From Ypsolopha sequella (taxonomy: Eukaryota; Arthropoda; Insecta; Lepidoptera; Ypsolophidae), in contig OW203989.1 of assembly GCA_934047225.1 (NCBI GenBank), forward strand, positions 6,609,977 through 6,673,976: 64,000 nt of DNA, read 5' to 3'. Both the position numbers and the translations under genes were made by a program. Shown here one piece after another: positions 1 through 12,516 of the stretch. The notes beneath the pieces were generated by a model that searched no databases, was not told the DNA's origin, and saw nothing but the letters and a program-made list of their open reading frames with translations. Each line of letters starts with the position of its first letter. Position 1 is the stretch's first letter.

Positions 1-606
1 ACAGGTTAAAATGATGAAAAAATTGACTTCACATAGTATTTTAATTCCCTAATAGTATTCGTATTGGGAAGTAGGTTTTTTGAGAGAACAGTGTTTAGCA
101 CCTCAATTTGAGTACAAATATCAACTTGACCCAAATGCACAGTGAACTGGACCTAAATTGCACCAGACGAGACGGTTGCGCAAACGCAGCTCAGTTCGTC
201 CCACGCTCAATAACAGTATACTGGTCCGAAAAAAGTCTGCCAAACATATGTCAGACGGGTTCCGTCACTCCTTTACATTTTTACTCTGATTTTGATTTTC
301 AGAATTCTTTATTTTAAATAATGATAATGAATAAATGGCACACAACGAGACACAATCAAGTAGGTACTTAATCTAATTTCAATATACTCCATAGGCTTAC
401 ACAACACACACCTCTTAAAGCTTATAACATAGAAATGAGAATTAAAAATTAAAACCATACAATAAATTTACAATATGAAACCTTTGAGATTTCATTTATG
501 GCCTTACATACTCAAGCTAAACAAGATTTTTACTCTGGTAATGCTGTAACAACGAGAGAGTTATCATACTACATATATATCGTAATCTGCATTTAATAAT
601 TTGAAG
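1..606. other. AT-rich stretch without recognised feature
   Basis: No coding region, RNA gene or repeat was recognised. A short open stretch at 108-317 has no recognisable domain and looks like chance. Confidence 0.5.
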
Positions 607-730
607 TATTAGGTCTTTACATATGAAATTGCTGTTTTCTATAGAGAATTTGAAGGAAACTTAATTTTCAGTACTACATTTTTGCATTTTTTTTAGGAAT
701 GACAAATCCAAATTATGTAATTTCTTTTGT
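607..730 (+). repeat. Dispersed repeat, copy 1 of 2
   Basis: About 120 bp here recur in the same orientation at 28599-28726 with few differences. Both copies begin attaggtctttacata and run through a T-rich tract into aggaatgacaaatccaaatt. The family is not recognised. Confidence 0.75.
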
Positions 731-784
731 GTATGCATGAGAGAATGTGATTTCAGTAAGTTTTTTTTTTCATTTCCGTATACT

Positions 785-1040
785 AGGTGACTTTTATTTA
801 TGCAGCCAAATTCGTACTGAAGACTCGGTAAGTGCTCAGTATTAAGGTTCGATGACATTTTTGTGAAATTGGTAAATTATTTTTTCGTGTTCTTTACAAA
901 CGCAAGCCCATCCGAGAGTCAGTTTACTGTGGGAAGTCAAAAGTTTATTTCGCGTAATTTGCAAAAATTGTTATCGATCCGTGATACTGATCACTTACCA
1001 AGCCTCCAATATAAATTTGGCTGCATAAATAAATGTCATC
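785..1040. repeat. Fold-back MITE, GGTGAC family
   Basis: The two ends are inverted copies of each other. The left arm has aggtgactttta and aaattcgtactgaagactcg. The right arm ends with an inverted equivalent (gatcacttaccaagcctcc, then aaatgtcatc). Related copies lie at 17200-17677, 17680-17910 and 25984-26245. This copy is diverged and its edges are approximate. Confidence 0.65.
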
Positions 1041-2157
1041 AACATCATGTATGTATACGCGTTCCAGCCTCATCAGCAAAGCCAGCTTCAGTTAATCCGA
1101 GGACAGATATTGATTAAGCTTCTCTAAGAGCTTCCGTTTTTTTTTAGATAAATTATAAATAAGCCAGTACCAGCCCTAAGCTCTGACAGGATTCAAATTA
1201 GACACAGTCACACCCACCCAACCAACCAGATACAATAAATAATCTTGGAGAAAAAGATATATACTTACCTACATCAATTTAGGTTTAACTAACTTTTACT
1301 TGAAAAATCGATACATGCGTACTTACCCCATATTACATATTACCAACCTAACAAACAAATCGTACGAATTGACCACGAAACGCAATCATAATTTCATCAA
1401 TCGACTTAAACATTATTCATCTAAAATTCTAAACAACTTAAAAATATTAATAAGTGAAACTAAAACTACTATAAGATTAAAATGCCTAAAAATAAACAAA
1501 TTTCGTAAATCTGTATTTCAATGTCACGAAGAAGCCTTTGTGTTACAAACAATGTCTTAACAAATCACATCGAATTTAAAGTATGTAAATAAATTATAAA
1601 CACCTCAGCAACTGCTAAATTAGTTTTGACTTCAGACAATTATCTCCACAACACCTTCTATACCCAGTCTTTCAGATAACAATTAACTTTTACTTGTACT
1701 GGCTTAATTGTAAATGTATTCATAAATCTGGGTGAAAGCCTTATCTCAACATTCAGGTTGCTCTGTATCCCACCAAATATGTCTATGTTGCTGAAAGTCG
1801 TAAGTCAAAAACAACTTGTTAGATATCTAACGACTACGAAGGGAAAAATTGATATGAAAATTATATTGGAAATTGTATAAATAAGACTAGAACTAGGCAA
1901 TAAATAAAATAGCCCTATTATCTAGAAAACTAGAATCTCGATAGTAAAATTGTATGTATATTGACTTTATTTACTTGCTTGATGTAATATACGAGTAACT
2001 TGTGAAGTTATATACGAAAAGCTTATCTAATACTTAGGTAATAAGATTGTATGCGAAGCCTAACTCTTGACCAACAAAAAAACTCAACAAAATGAAAAAG
2101 TCCTGTAGCAAAATATCATGCACATTTCAAATATCATAATAAAAATAAAATAGAAGT
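1041..2157. other. AT-rich stretch without recognised feature
   Basis: No gene or clear repeat was seen. The open stretch at 1300-1560 is rich in Lys, Asn and Ile codons, as expected by chance in AT-rich DNA. Confidence 0.45.
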
Positions 2158-2159
2158 AG

Positions 2160-2886
2160 AGACAGCAAAGGAGATAAGTAACCAGCAGGCCCAGCGCAAA
2201 CACGCCAAACACTTTGATCCTAAGACTCACAGGCGAGTAATTGATGATATAAAATACTTTTCAATGCAAGTGCTCGTAAAGGCCCACTTTTTATGCATCA
2301 AAACCAAACAGAAAGTCGATCATTTTGCCCTAGGGCTTTATTATTATTATATTTTTTAATTTATTTACAATGGTTAAACCAATGGTAATGGCTAACCTGC
2401 AGCCTTTCCTGTGTACCATAAATGTTATACTTTTTTTCCACTGTTTAACGGCTCTGGATATACAGTCCCTTTGAGCCAATCATAATTTAAAGTTCACAAG
2501 ATTATATTTGTTTTCATTTCCTCACACTATGCATTGAAAAACGTAGTATGATACACGGGCGTAAGAGCAATAAATTACTCAGTTATGTTTAAAACACTCG
2601 CTACGCTCGTGTTTTAAATCGTCCTCGTAGTTTATTCCTTTTCGCCCTTGTAGCATAAACTACTATAATAAATAGTACATGTACAGTGGAGATCATATCA
2701 AGTTAGACAGTTGCAGTACTAAATTAGCCCCTATAGTAAAGTGTATAAGATAAGTATAAAGTCCAATGTGTAAAGATAAATGTATTGATTGACCAAGTAT
2801 TTCACATCTTATTTATCGCTCACCTGTGGGTCTTGGGATCAAAGTGTTTGCGTTGGGCCTGGTTACTTGTCTCTTTTGCTGTCTAT
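2160..2886. repeat. Inverted-repeat element with internal insertions
   Basis: The left arm (about 2160-2245, gacagcaaaggagataagta) is an imperfect inverted copy of the right arm (about 2815-2886, ending in cttttgctgtcta). The arms are roughly 70-80 bp and enclose about 570 bp. That interior includes a truncated copy of another MITE (2684-2777) and a small palindrome around 2570-2650. Confidence 0.65.
2684..2777. repeat. Truncated MITE, CAGTGGAGA family
   Basis: It starts with cagtggagatcatatcaag after a TA and is collinear with the reverse complement of the complete copy at 21268-21378 for about 95 bp. The other end is missing. Confidence 0.75.
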
Positions 2887-3210
2887 ACAAAAGACTTTGT
2901 AGATTGACTAAGCGAATGTATGTAGATAAGTATTTAAAATAGTTAATCATAATATTTGTTCACTGACTTCTAAAATAAAAACACCGGAGTGAGATAACTT
3001 GATGCAATGTTAAATAATAGAAAGGGCATTCAACCTTTTATGGACCATGATAAATTATCTTAGTGACTTTGTATAATGGAGCTATTGATATTAGATTAGG
3101 TTACAAAATACAAGCAAAAAATGTTTTGGAATAATTAGCAGGCGGACAATTCGCAGGTTTAGATTTTTATTTTTTTAACTGAGTCTAAAGCGTCATCAAC
3201 ACCACACTTT

Positions 3211-3507
3211 CGAGGATTCGTTTGAAGAAATTCGGACTCTCCTTGTATTTAAAAAAAAAAAAAAAAAATTATTGATCTTTTATTTAGGGATTTTACTTGT
3301 AAAAAATGTAAAATTTATTAAAACAGGCGTTACTTTGCGGAAGTCCATCATGAATTTGTGGATATATTAATAAACAATGTATTAATATTTATACTTTTGT
3401 CAAAAAAAAAATGTTTTTTTGATTTTCAAACGTTTGTGTTAAGGACGCGGTTAAGAGACCAACTTGATTTTTTTTCTTCATAGAATAGGTAATAGAAATA
3501 TGAAGGG
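3211..3507 (+). repeat. Left part of a long composite repeat
   Basis: This segment starts aggattcgtttgaagaaatt and matches 30691-30926, including caaacgtt and the aacgcggttaagagaycaac block. In the copy at 30.7 kb it joins almost directly to sequence that here lies nearly 4 kb away, at 7272-7487. Confidence 0.75.
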
Positions 3508-4326
3508 ATTCTACTTAAGGGGATCGAAAATACAAACAGAAATAAAATGTCAGCTTTCGGATGATTTTGTTGCAATAATTAGGTTACGTATAGCCATAAA
3601 AAAAATACATGTTTTTGGTTGAACTTTAAGGTATTCATTTTCCACAAACCACGTTAATCGATTCATATTTGTACTGTCAATGAATTTTTTTGTAACCCTC
3701 TATTGCACACTTTTTATCGATTTTGTTTCAGGTATCGCTTTCGCGATTTTGTTGGTTTTTTTTAAATAAAATTAGTGTGAATGATATCTATTCATTTTCC
3801 AAATACCACGTTATTCGGGTCAAAAAAAGCACCCCCTTTTTCCAAAAATACGTAAATCCACTGATGCAGTCAGCGGCAGCAAGATATTGTCAGTCTACGC
3901 CTAGCGTTGGCGCCCGTAAGACGTGGAACCTGTGCCCTTTTTTGCAAGCTATAAATATCTCCCAAAACTACTTCAAAACACATTGAAATTAATTTTATAA
4001 AGTAATATTTCGAGGAGCATCATATTCCTGCCATTAAAAACTCAACAAAATATGCGTATGAGTGATTTAGCTACATCGTGCCATAGTCATAACAACAAAA
4101 CTGAATGAATTTGGAATGAATTCATACTTTTATGCGGGAAAATAATATATGTTACTCTAAAAGAATAATTTTGTAATCGTTATTGAAACCCAAATTAATT
4201 TACTTATACTTACTGAGATCTGTAACAAAGGTCAATGACCTTTTCGTGAAATTACCCTGTAGTATTGGCTCACCATTTCAGGTCCAAATAAGTGAAGTTT
4301 TTTGCAAATTATATAGGTACACTTAC

Positions 4327-6082
4327 TTGGGATAAATCGCCAAGCATTTAAAATATAGAAATTTATTTTGAAATATTTACAGTGCATGGCAAAATTACTA
4401 GATCGTAGATAATCCTGTCGGTACATGTTCAGGTTCTGTTACGCAAAATGAAAACAATGAAACTCTTTTAGGATTAATTTGTTATCCCTATGTTTGTCTG
4501 TCTGTCCGTTTGTCTAGACAATTTTTTCTGGGTAAAATTAATAAATACCAATATAAACGGCCCTCTATAGAGCTGTAAAAACATACTTTTGACGTTTTTA
4601 TTTATATTACGTTTTAGGTTTTTACGTTTTTTTTTTACGTTTTTCATACAAATTTTCTCACTATGAAAATGTAGGGATGAACACTTGAGATAATATTTTG
4701 CATTTAAAAGTCAACACAGAAAGGAATTGTTGAACAAATAATGTAAAAAATATGAAAACCATGTTGTTCTATTCTAAAGGGATTAATTATCTACTGTTCA
4801 ATGTGGCGATAGCTTTGTTTATTTTTTTCCTTGAATTATTTTTTACTAAGATAACAAATAGTTTAATACAAGGTTTTCCTTAAGAGGTCCCTTTACCCCT
4901 GTATTTTTCTTAAAATTCATACAATAGTTATAAACCGAATGTGAAGTCTACAGCTTATTTTCTTCATATCTTTTTTCATGAGTATATTCTAGTGACATCT
5001 AACTACGTCTCTATACAGCCCAAAAAGCAAAATTTGGTAAAACACCATCATAATAGCTGTCAGGATATCGTCAATATTGCCTCGTTTTTACGCAAAGTTT
5101 AACAAGTTTGTATATTTTTATCTATACCGGAAATAAAAAAGACAGAAATACAGGCGTCGTTCATGTTAAGATGACTAAGTTTACACACTTTGCTAAGTAT
5201 AAACAATTACCGTTTCATGGAAAACTGTTTTGACCTGAAACCATTTCACAAATTCAATTAACTTATTTTGAATATCTTGTCATTTTGCACTTCTTGATGA
5301 GAAATACAATTTCAATAAGTAAAAATACAACTTTTAGTTAAGAAAACTTATAGTTAAAAGTCTGCTGTATGCATTAACATATTTTTAATTATATTACAAT
5401 AGTAATAAAATAATTGGCTTATCCGTCGTCGTGATACCAGCCGTAAATTTCTTAAATAATCTGATATCACGCTTATGGAAAACCCAATTATTTTGAAGAT
5501 ACCATAATATCATTAAAATATGTTTATGCATATAGCAAACTTTTAACAATAAATTGTCTTAGCTAAAAGTTGTACTTTACCGTTATAATTATTTCTTAAT
5601 ATTTTGTTACAAATTCGGAGAAATAGCCCTTAAGGAAAATGTTGTATGAAAATATTTGTTATCTTTGTAACAAAGAAAGAAAAAAATAATAAACAAAGCT
5701 ATCGCCACATTGAACAAACAGTAAATTATTAATCCCTTTAGAATAGAAAGATATGGTTTAATATTTTTTACATTATTTGTTCTAGAGTTCCTTTCTGTGC
5801 TTTCTTTCAAACGCAAAATATTATGTAAAGTGTTGATCTCTATATTTTCATAAGGAGAAAATTTGTATGAAAAAGTTAAACAAAAGGCCATAAAAACGTT
5901 ATAATATGTATATTTTACAGGGCTGTAAATATTAGCATTTATTGATTTTACCCAGAAAAATTGCCTAGACAAACGGACAAACAGACAAACATAGGGACAA
6001 CAAATTAATCCTAAAAGAGTTTTGTTTTTTCATTTTGCGTAAAGAGACCTGAACATTTCAAACACTTGGCGATTTATCGCAA
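4327..6082. repeat. 1.75-kb fold-back inside the composite repeat
   Basis: The outer arms (about 4327-4880 and 5620-6082) are imperfect inverted copies. One arm reads gataaatcgccaag, then ctatgtttgtctgtctgtcc and caatgtggcgatagctttg; the other holds their reverse complements. A second inverted pair lies inside (about 5325-5420 and 5500-5600). Overlapping open stretches (for example 5607-5972 minus) have no recognisable protein similarity. Part of the inner segment recurs at 37085-37200. Confidence 0.7.
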
Positions 6083-7271
6083 GGGTAAACAGGTGTCCCA
6101 AAAGTCAACTCTTTCCCTTGGAAGGCTGGTAGGCCAGCTCATGACTGACCAGAATATCAAATTATGACCTCAGCAAAAAGTAGATAGTCTTCGAGTTGAT
6201 GGTACTTTTATAAATTCGAATAGATTTTTGAGAGTCAAAGCTAACCAGTTCTAAATTCTAAGAATAAAATTTTTGTTGCGCAACTCTGAATAGTCATGCT
6301 ATTGATAAAGTCAAAAATAAACCTTGAAATGCTGTTACATCAGGAAGAAAAATAAAAACCCAATTTATGAGCAATTTTTTGTAATTAGGTTAGTTCGATA
6401 CCACACCCTGAAAAAAAATGTCCTATGTTAGTTTTGCAAATTGTCTTAAATAACGGCTCATCAAATATTGTTTTTCAAATGATCTGGCAATTTCTGTGTA
6501 TTACTTTTGAAAAAAAAGTTATTGCTATTTTACTACCAAAGGAGCTGCGTATTTTTTAAAATAATTAGAATTTAGAATGAAAGAGTGGCGGGCAGTAAAA
6601 ATATTTGACGTTCATTAGAAATGCCATTTAACACGCGTTAGAGTGAGATAAATAGTGACGCTATTTAAAATGAGTTGGAATGAGATAGGAACGCAGTTAA
6701 ACGTGGTTGAATGAGAGAGGCATAATTGATATAGGCTACAGTGAGATAGGTAGTGACGTGGTGCATTCCTTCCGAGAATATTTGTTAGTTTCCACTTTTT
6801 GTAATAACAACTTTGGTAAAAATTTTTTGTAAAGAAATTTTTGGTCCAATTTATTTTCCCGCAAGTGTAAAACCAGCTCAACGGGCGAAAAATATTTAAA
6901 GAATGGGTAATGGTGACAATTAACCGCCACAATATTATTATGTATCTCTAAAGGAGTGTCTGAAATGTTCCGAGGGTCAACTGATAAATCAAACACTCAA
7001 AAAACCACTTTTAGCCGACCATAATAAATTTACGTCCCGACGTGATAGCAAGTAGGATCAATGCCGTGTGACGATGATCGAAATACAGTAATAAATTAGA
7101 TAAAATAAAATACGTATTACTTTTGACCCTGCCTCGTCCACTCTATTCGTATTTTTGCTATGGTGACGCGAACTTAGAGACCGGGACGAATTTCCCCCCA
7201 CGCGCTATCGTAAAATAGAATAAGCCACGCCCGGAACTGGTTTTTGTTTTGGCTATGTCATATTCTTAAAT

Positions 7272-7487
7272 CCAATATTTTTTCTCTACAAAATATTTCA
7301 GTATTAGCTAAAACACACCAATTTGTTGTTTCGCTGCGTGATCATTAGTATTACGCGTCCAAGAAAAAGAGGCCAATGAGCCAACATATCAACGCCTCTA
7401 TCGAAAGCAAATAACGTCTTTGCCATTGGACTTATTGTACTGGACGGGTTAATAAAAAAAGTTGCTAGGGTAGGTCATCCTCTTAAG
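7272..7487 (+). repeat. Right part of a long composite repeat
   Basis: The block from aaatatttcagtattagc to gttgctagggta matches 30940-31154 closely. It is read here as the far end of an element starting near 3211. Confidence 0.75.
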
Positions 7488-7741
7488 TAGAAATGTACTG
7501 GAAGTTGTCAAAGCCATAGACTTAGCTTATACTGGCGTATATCCTATGTCTATGGTCAAAGCTCAAAATCAAGAAATCATTTTTAGCAACTTAGCTATAT
7601 CAGATATTTTATTCACATATGTATCTCATCAAACTGGTATATAGTATATTTTAGTGCTTATGTAAGTAAAGCCACTTATACATTAGGAATTTTGAAAACT
7701 AGTCTGAAATAAAAACACATAAATAAAGCACTTATTTATTA

Positions 7742-7765
7742 CGTATGATTACAGGCAATCATACG
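7742..7765. other. Perfect short hairpin
   Basis: Nine-base arms cgtatgatt and aatcatacg flank a six-base loop. There is no terminator context, and it is probably repeat-derived. Confidence 0.5.
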
Positions 7766-8470
7766 GATTATGTAGGCTTATATGAAGTAATTTTTTAACC
7801 AGATTTAATACAATAACGTATGCTTCTTTAGCGCACCGAGCATTTTACACCCACAAACACGTTTTTATAAGCCTTGTTTGAAGTAGTAAACAATTAAATT
7901 AAAATCAAGGGAAATATATTGGTATTTTTGGGCTCGGTAGAATAAATTCGCAAAGTTAACTCTTTTCGAGTAATTTTTTCCTCTATTTCCCTATTTTTTA
8001 TATACATATGTAATTTGATATTATGATTTATTTACTAAAATATAGTTTATACACGATATACACGATATATTTTTATTTAAGAACAATATTATGAAAATAA
8101 CAACAGAAAACATTGAAAAAGTGCAAAAGTTTGGTTATTTTCTTTACACTTTACACGTAAAGAAAAAGACAGAGACAAAGGCAAACGCTAGGTGCACCCT
8201 TAAACTACAAAACAGAAATCGAAGGAGAAATCAATTAAGACGAAGTGAAAACGTCTATACAATAAAGAAGAACGTGCCTGTTCTCGCTATTTGCCTTGAA
8301 AATAATAAAAATAAAACCGGTAAGCGTGATGTTTACCAGCTTTACCAGGTCTTTAATGTTCTTGAACAATAACGTGAGCGATTACTTTGTAAATTTCTTG
8401 TTTTTAAGAGGAGGACTTCCCTTTTCAACAGTTTTTGGATGAATGTACTGAATTTACCACAGACGCAATC
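7766..8470. other. AT-rich stretch without recognised gene
   Basis: An ATG-initiated open stretch at 8091-8372 (93 codons, very Lys/Asn-rich) has no recognisable domain and no supporting splice or promoter context, so it is not called as a gene. Confidence 0.4.
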
Positions 8471-8620
8471 ATTGGTACCGAATGGTGTAGCACATCGGAC
8501 TAAACTTAATTTAAGCGTTCTGTCCTTGTCTTTTCGAGAAAGAAAGAAAAAGACAGGACGCTTAAAATAAGGTTAGTCCTGTCAAATAAGTTAAGTTGTG
8601 TTATGCCGAATCGATACCAA
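8471..8620. repeat. Fold-back MITE, GACAGGACGCTTA family
   Basis: The ends are inverted copies (attggtaccgaatggtgtag against the reverse of gttatgccgaatcgatacc). The centre holds a near-palindrome, ttaagcgttctgtccttgtc against gacaggacgcttaaa. Related copies lie at 20155-20250 (half) and 42302-42472 (complete). Confidence 0.75.
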
Positions 8621-9228
8621 AATGAAACTTTTTTATATGTTTTTTCACGTCTTTGTATGTAGCGTTACTAATTGGAAAACTTTCGCCCGATAGATTTTAT
8701 TTTTGAAAATAGTCTCTTTTTGGGTGTATTTTTGGTTTTGTGTTTAATCCATTTGATTTTAATGTGTCATATTTTACTATCAAGACGAAAATCTTGTTTA
8801 TTAACCGTTGTAAGTTCAAAAATTACTTAAATGCAATATTGTAATTTTAGTCGATTTTAATCTTAAAATTAGATTCGTTCTGCATCGTTTCGCGCGCATT
8901 TTGACGCACGCGATTTTCAACTTTATAAAAGTTAGTTCACGGGTTATAATTGCAAAGGCGCTGTGCACCTAAGGAAGGCCTCGTCTTAATTTGCTGCCTT
9001 ATCTTGTAAACTAATTGATTCGTCCAAGTTTGTAAATCACCAGTACTAAAGTTGTAATTTGTGCATATGCCTTACATACGGGAACGTTATGTATCGGTAT
9101 TTAGGGTTTCGTATCCAAAGCAAGGGCGGATCCACGATTTGTTCGGGGCCATTCTGGCAAGGTTTAATTATAATAAAGTAAAAAAATAAGTAAGTTTTCA
9201 GCCGCTAATAATGGCAACTTTGTTAGAC

Positions 9229-9265
9229 CCGAACTTGGGTCGCGACCCGAGGTTAAGAATCACTG
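9229..9265 (+). mobile_element. Isolated hAT-like terminus
   Basis: The stretch gggtcgcgaccc followed by ggttaagaatcactg has the form of a hAT-superfamily right end (…CACTG preceded by a GGTCGCGACCC palindrome). The next eight bases, ctctaaag, fit the usual hAT target preference (TCTA-type core). No left partner was found, so this is a solitary end. Confidence 0.4.
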
Positions 9266-9775
9266 CTCTAAAGTAAAACAACAAATAATAAAAATTAGGA
9301 GTTCGAACTCAGAGGACGCCGAATTGTTTGTCAGGCGCTACCATTTTAGCGCCTTGTTTCTTGTCGGCTTGGTGTTGCCATGGCATACTACTCGTATATT
9401 GTTTGCCAAAATAGGGTTTCGTAACCGTATAGTGTGGTGGTACGGAACATTTCATGCCCGATTCCGACTTGCAATTGGCCGGTTTATTTAATTTGAGGAC
9501 TCTTTTCAGATCAAAAAACAATTATCATAAAACTTTCTCAAGTGAAAGGATGAAAGTTGCGTCGACACTTGACATCCGCAAACAGATTCAATTACAAAAT
9601 TTAAATATGAACACCCTTTCGGCGCATCATTTGAGATAACATTTAACCGGTAGTTCGATCAAATTATTGAACAACTTTCTTTGGCAGAAAGTTTGCAAAC
9701 TGCAAAAAGTGATAACCAATTTGTGCTCAAGCTTCAATGACCGTTTCTCGTTTATTTTTTTACCACTTGTCTTAA

Positions 9776-10120
9776 GAGCGATTTCGCAGCCATATTGTAA
9801 AAAACCCACCTTTTTCTAATTAATCGAAACATAACACTTAAATTCAAAATTCATTCAATAGTTGCGCAACAAAACCTTATTACCTATGTATTGTGTTTTC
9901 CATTGGTTTCTGTGAACTAGAATTTCAAAAATTTTGAATTTGTAACATTTTTGAATTTTTAATTTACAGGAACCAGTGGAAACTTTGCGAAGGCATCGTA
10001 CACAACACAAAGGAAGGAAGGTTTTGTTGAATAAATATTGAGTAAATTTGGAAATTAAGTGTTCTGTTTCGATTAATTAGAAAAAGGCAGGATTTTCACA
10101 ATCTGGCTGCGAAACCGCTC
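9776..10120. repeat. 345-bp MITE flanked by TTAA (family A)
   Basis: It starts gagcgatttcgcagcc and ends with the inverted equivalent ggctgcgaaaccgctc. Each side is immediately flanked by TTAA. The arms are about 165 bp and mirror each other over most of the length. Partial copies lie at 12404-12450, 21165-21520 and 47222-47407. A TTAA duplication is typical of the piggyBac and Kolobok superfamilies; which one applies is inference. Confidence 0.85.
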
Positions 10121-10255
10121 TTAAGTTATCTTAAGCTAACATTCTTAAGCTGAGTCCCAAAGTTCGAAATCGAATCGAAATAAGCAAGGGCGGATCTAGG
10201 ATTTGATTTGGGAGGGGGTCATTCTGACAAGATTTCTCACAAACTAAAAAAAAAA

Positions 10256-10833
10256 CTGGCCAAGTGCGAGTCAGACTCGCGTACCTAGGGTTCCGTATTG
10301 TGGATGATAAATTTAATTTTGTAATTTTTTTTCGTGAATTTCTTAACCGCTTTATTTTTCCATATTATCATATTACCGTGTTTTTCAAATTTTTTGGTTC
10401 ATCAGTTTTGGAGATCAGGGAGAGAGATACATATTTTTGGGGTATTTTAAATATTTTTTCGAAATTTGAATGGACATTTTTTTTCATATTTTTCGGTTTA
10501 CCAGTTTCAGTGGCAGAAAACAGTGCCAGTAAATATAATAAAAGTATATATTTTTACAATCAGCTTTTTAATATCTACAATTTGATACCCATATTGTATT
10601 TTTAGGCTAATATTTTTTATTTTTCTCATTTTTGTTTTGGAAACATTTTGAACAATTTCAAATTATTCATATGTTTTTTACACCGTGATATGTGGGCAAA
10701 TTAGTACTATTGTTGTGCCAAATTTCATGTCTTTATCTAAAGTATGAGGCTATGACATACGGACGGACGGACGAACAACGGAATCTCACCGTAAAGGTTC
10801 CTTTTGTACCTTTTAGGTACGGAACCCTAAAAA
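10256..10833 (+). repeat. Dispersed lepidopteran repeat, gtgcgagtc type
   Basis: It begins ggccaagtgcgagtcagact with gggttccgta shortly after, and ends ggtacggaaccctaaaaa after a cggacgga-rich tract. The start and end sub-motifs (gggttccgt and acggaaccct) are inverted. Other copies are at 18103-18757, 26461-26764 and 38452-38720. Confidence 0.8.
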
Positions 10834-11171
10834 GGGAAGTTTTCAGGTGTTTAAGCCTTAGGGTGCTTTTGGCAAACCTATCAAAACCTATTCTCTGTTA
10901 AAGTCCACCCAAATCTAATCGAAAAGTCCAGTCAATCAAATAGTCAAATATATGGAATTCCTAGGCGTTTTGGGGGCCCCCATAGCCGCCCCTGTGTCCG
11001 CCAATGGAACTAAGTCGAGTTATTTCTTTACTATTTGACACTTGGGGATGCTAAACTCTAACAAAGGGAACTGTGGATATGTGTGAATAGCTTTAGAGTA
11101 TATAGACTGGGCATTGTCTAAGTGCGTTCTTAATTGTAAAACAAAGTTGAGTGACCACACGATGAGCAGAG

Positions 11172-11620
11172 CAGTGCTGCCAGATCAGCGCATTTCGCGC
11201 CAGATCTAGCGCTTTTTTTGACCACTTAGCGCTCAAAATTCGTTTTTAGCGCCTAGCGGAAAATCTAGCGCTATTTCGAAGTGAGCTTTGTTTCATTATT
11301 TTTGGCGCTTTTTCGGATTAATTTTGGGAAATCTAGCGCTTTTTTGTAATGAATTTTGTTTCAGTGATGATAATTCTACTTGCTTGTTTTAATTTGGTAA
11401 AAAATTTCATTATCTTCTTTTAATAATTCTTTACGGTTCTATAAATGACGTATTTTTCTGAAAAGCCAATCAAATGCAACAAGCTAATCAAGGCCACCAA
11501 TATTCTACATATAAATAGCGCTTCTTCTGGCGCTTTTTATAAAAAATTATGTAAAGCGGAATCTAGCGCTTTTTTATATCGGAGTTAGCGCGCAACACTC
11601 GATTGGAGGTGGCAGCCCTG
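11172..11620. mobile_element. Non-autonomous hAT element, 449 bp
   Basis: The terminal inverted repeats are cagtgctgcca and (reverse complement of the right end) cagggctgcca. They are flanked by a perfect 8-bp duplication, gagcagag, at 11164-11171 and 11621-11628. The 8-bp duplication and CAG…CTG ends are diagnostic of the hAT superfamily. The interior has no transposase. It carries several copies of the motif tctagcgct and related tagcgc words. Confidence 0.9.
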
Positions 11621-12403
11621 GAGCAGAGGGTTGGACTTGTGAAAATAATACTGGAGTGGAATGTTCAACTCTTTGCTGTGGCGACTACCGACCTCTGTCT
11701 GTGTACCATCAGGGAGAGTTCCGGTGTTACACTTTAAGCTTTTATCACCATTGTTATATACATACAGTGGACTCCGGATATAACGACCGGTGATATCACG
11801 TCGTACTAACATTTCATTATTATCTACAAAAAGCCGTACTACAAATTATGGTTAATGTCCTAATGGAGCCGCGATTTCTAAATAACTGAACTTTTACGTG
11901 CGCGGCATCTGATTAGAGCAGGATAGAGAGTCAAAAAACAAACGCGTTAGAGCAGGACTGAATTTTAGCATTGTGCAGCCCCTTAAATTTCAAACTCATC
12001 ATGCTTTATAAACCTCACTAATACGGAATTTTTGGTGTTAACTGCTACATACCAAAATGTTTTTCAAATTTAACCTCTAAACAAGAATTTATGCACTTTT
12101 TGCTAAGCGACTGAAAAAAGTCATCAACTTAAATAAATCCGGAGTTGGTTTATTAGCGCTTTATCTCCCTCTACAGTTGTAAATAGAGTAGCCTTAATAA
12201 CTAGTGTACCTAGATCTAGATCGCGCATTAATTGAGATATCAAAGTGAGACGTGATGACAGTAAATACCGTCATTTGCATTTTAGGGTTATACAGTTAAA
12301 TACAAAAGCAAGAACCCCGTAAATAAGAATAAAAAAATATTTTCTATTAAAAATATTTTTACAGCGCAAATGAAAAAAAATTGGGCTCGTCCATGCAAAG
12401 TTC

Positions 12404-12450
12404 ACAGGCAGGCGGATTGTGAAAAACCCGCCTTTTTGTAATTAATCACA
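12404..12450. repeat. Fragment of MITE family A
   Basis: The stretch ggattgtgaaaaacccgcct followed by tttttgtaattaatc matches the conserved end region of the TTAA-flanked family at 9776-10120. Confidence 0.6.
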
Positions 12451-12516
12451 ACTGAAACTGAAGAGAGCCGGTAGGTTAGGTTAGGTATGGCGAATCGCAG
12501 AACGTTGTGGAGTGAC

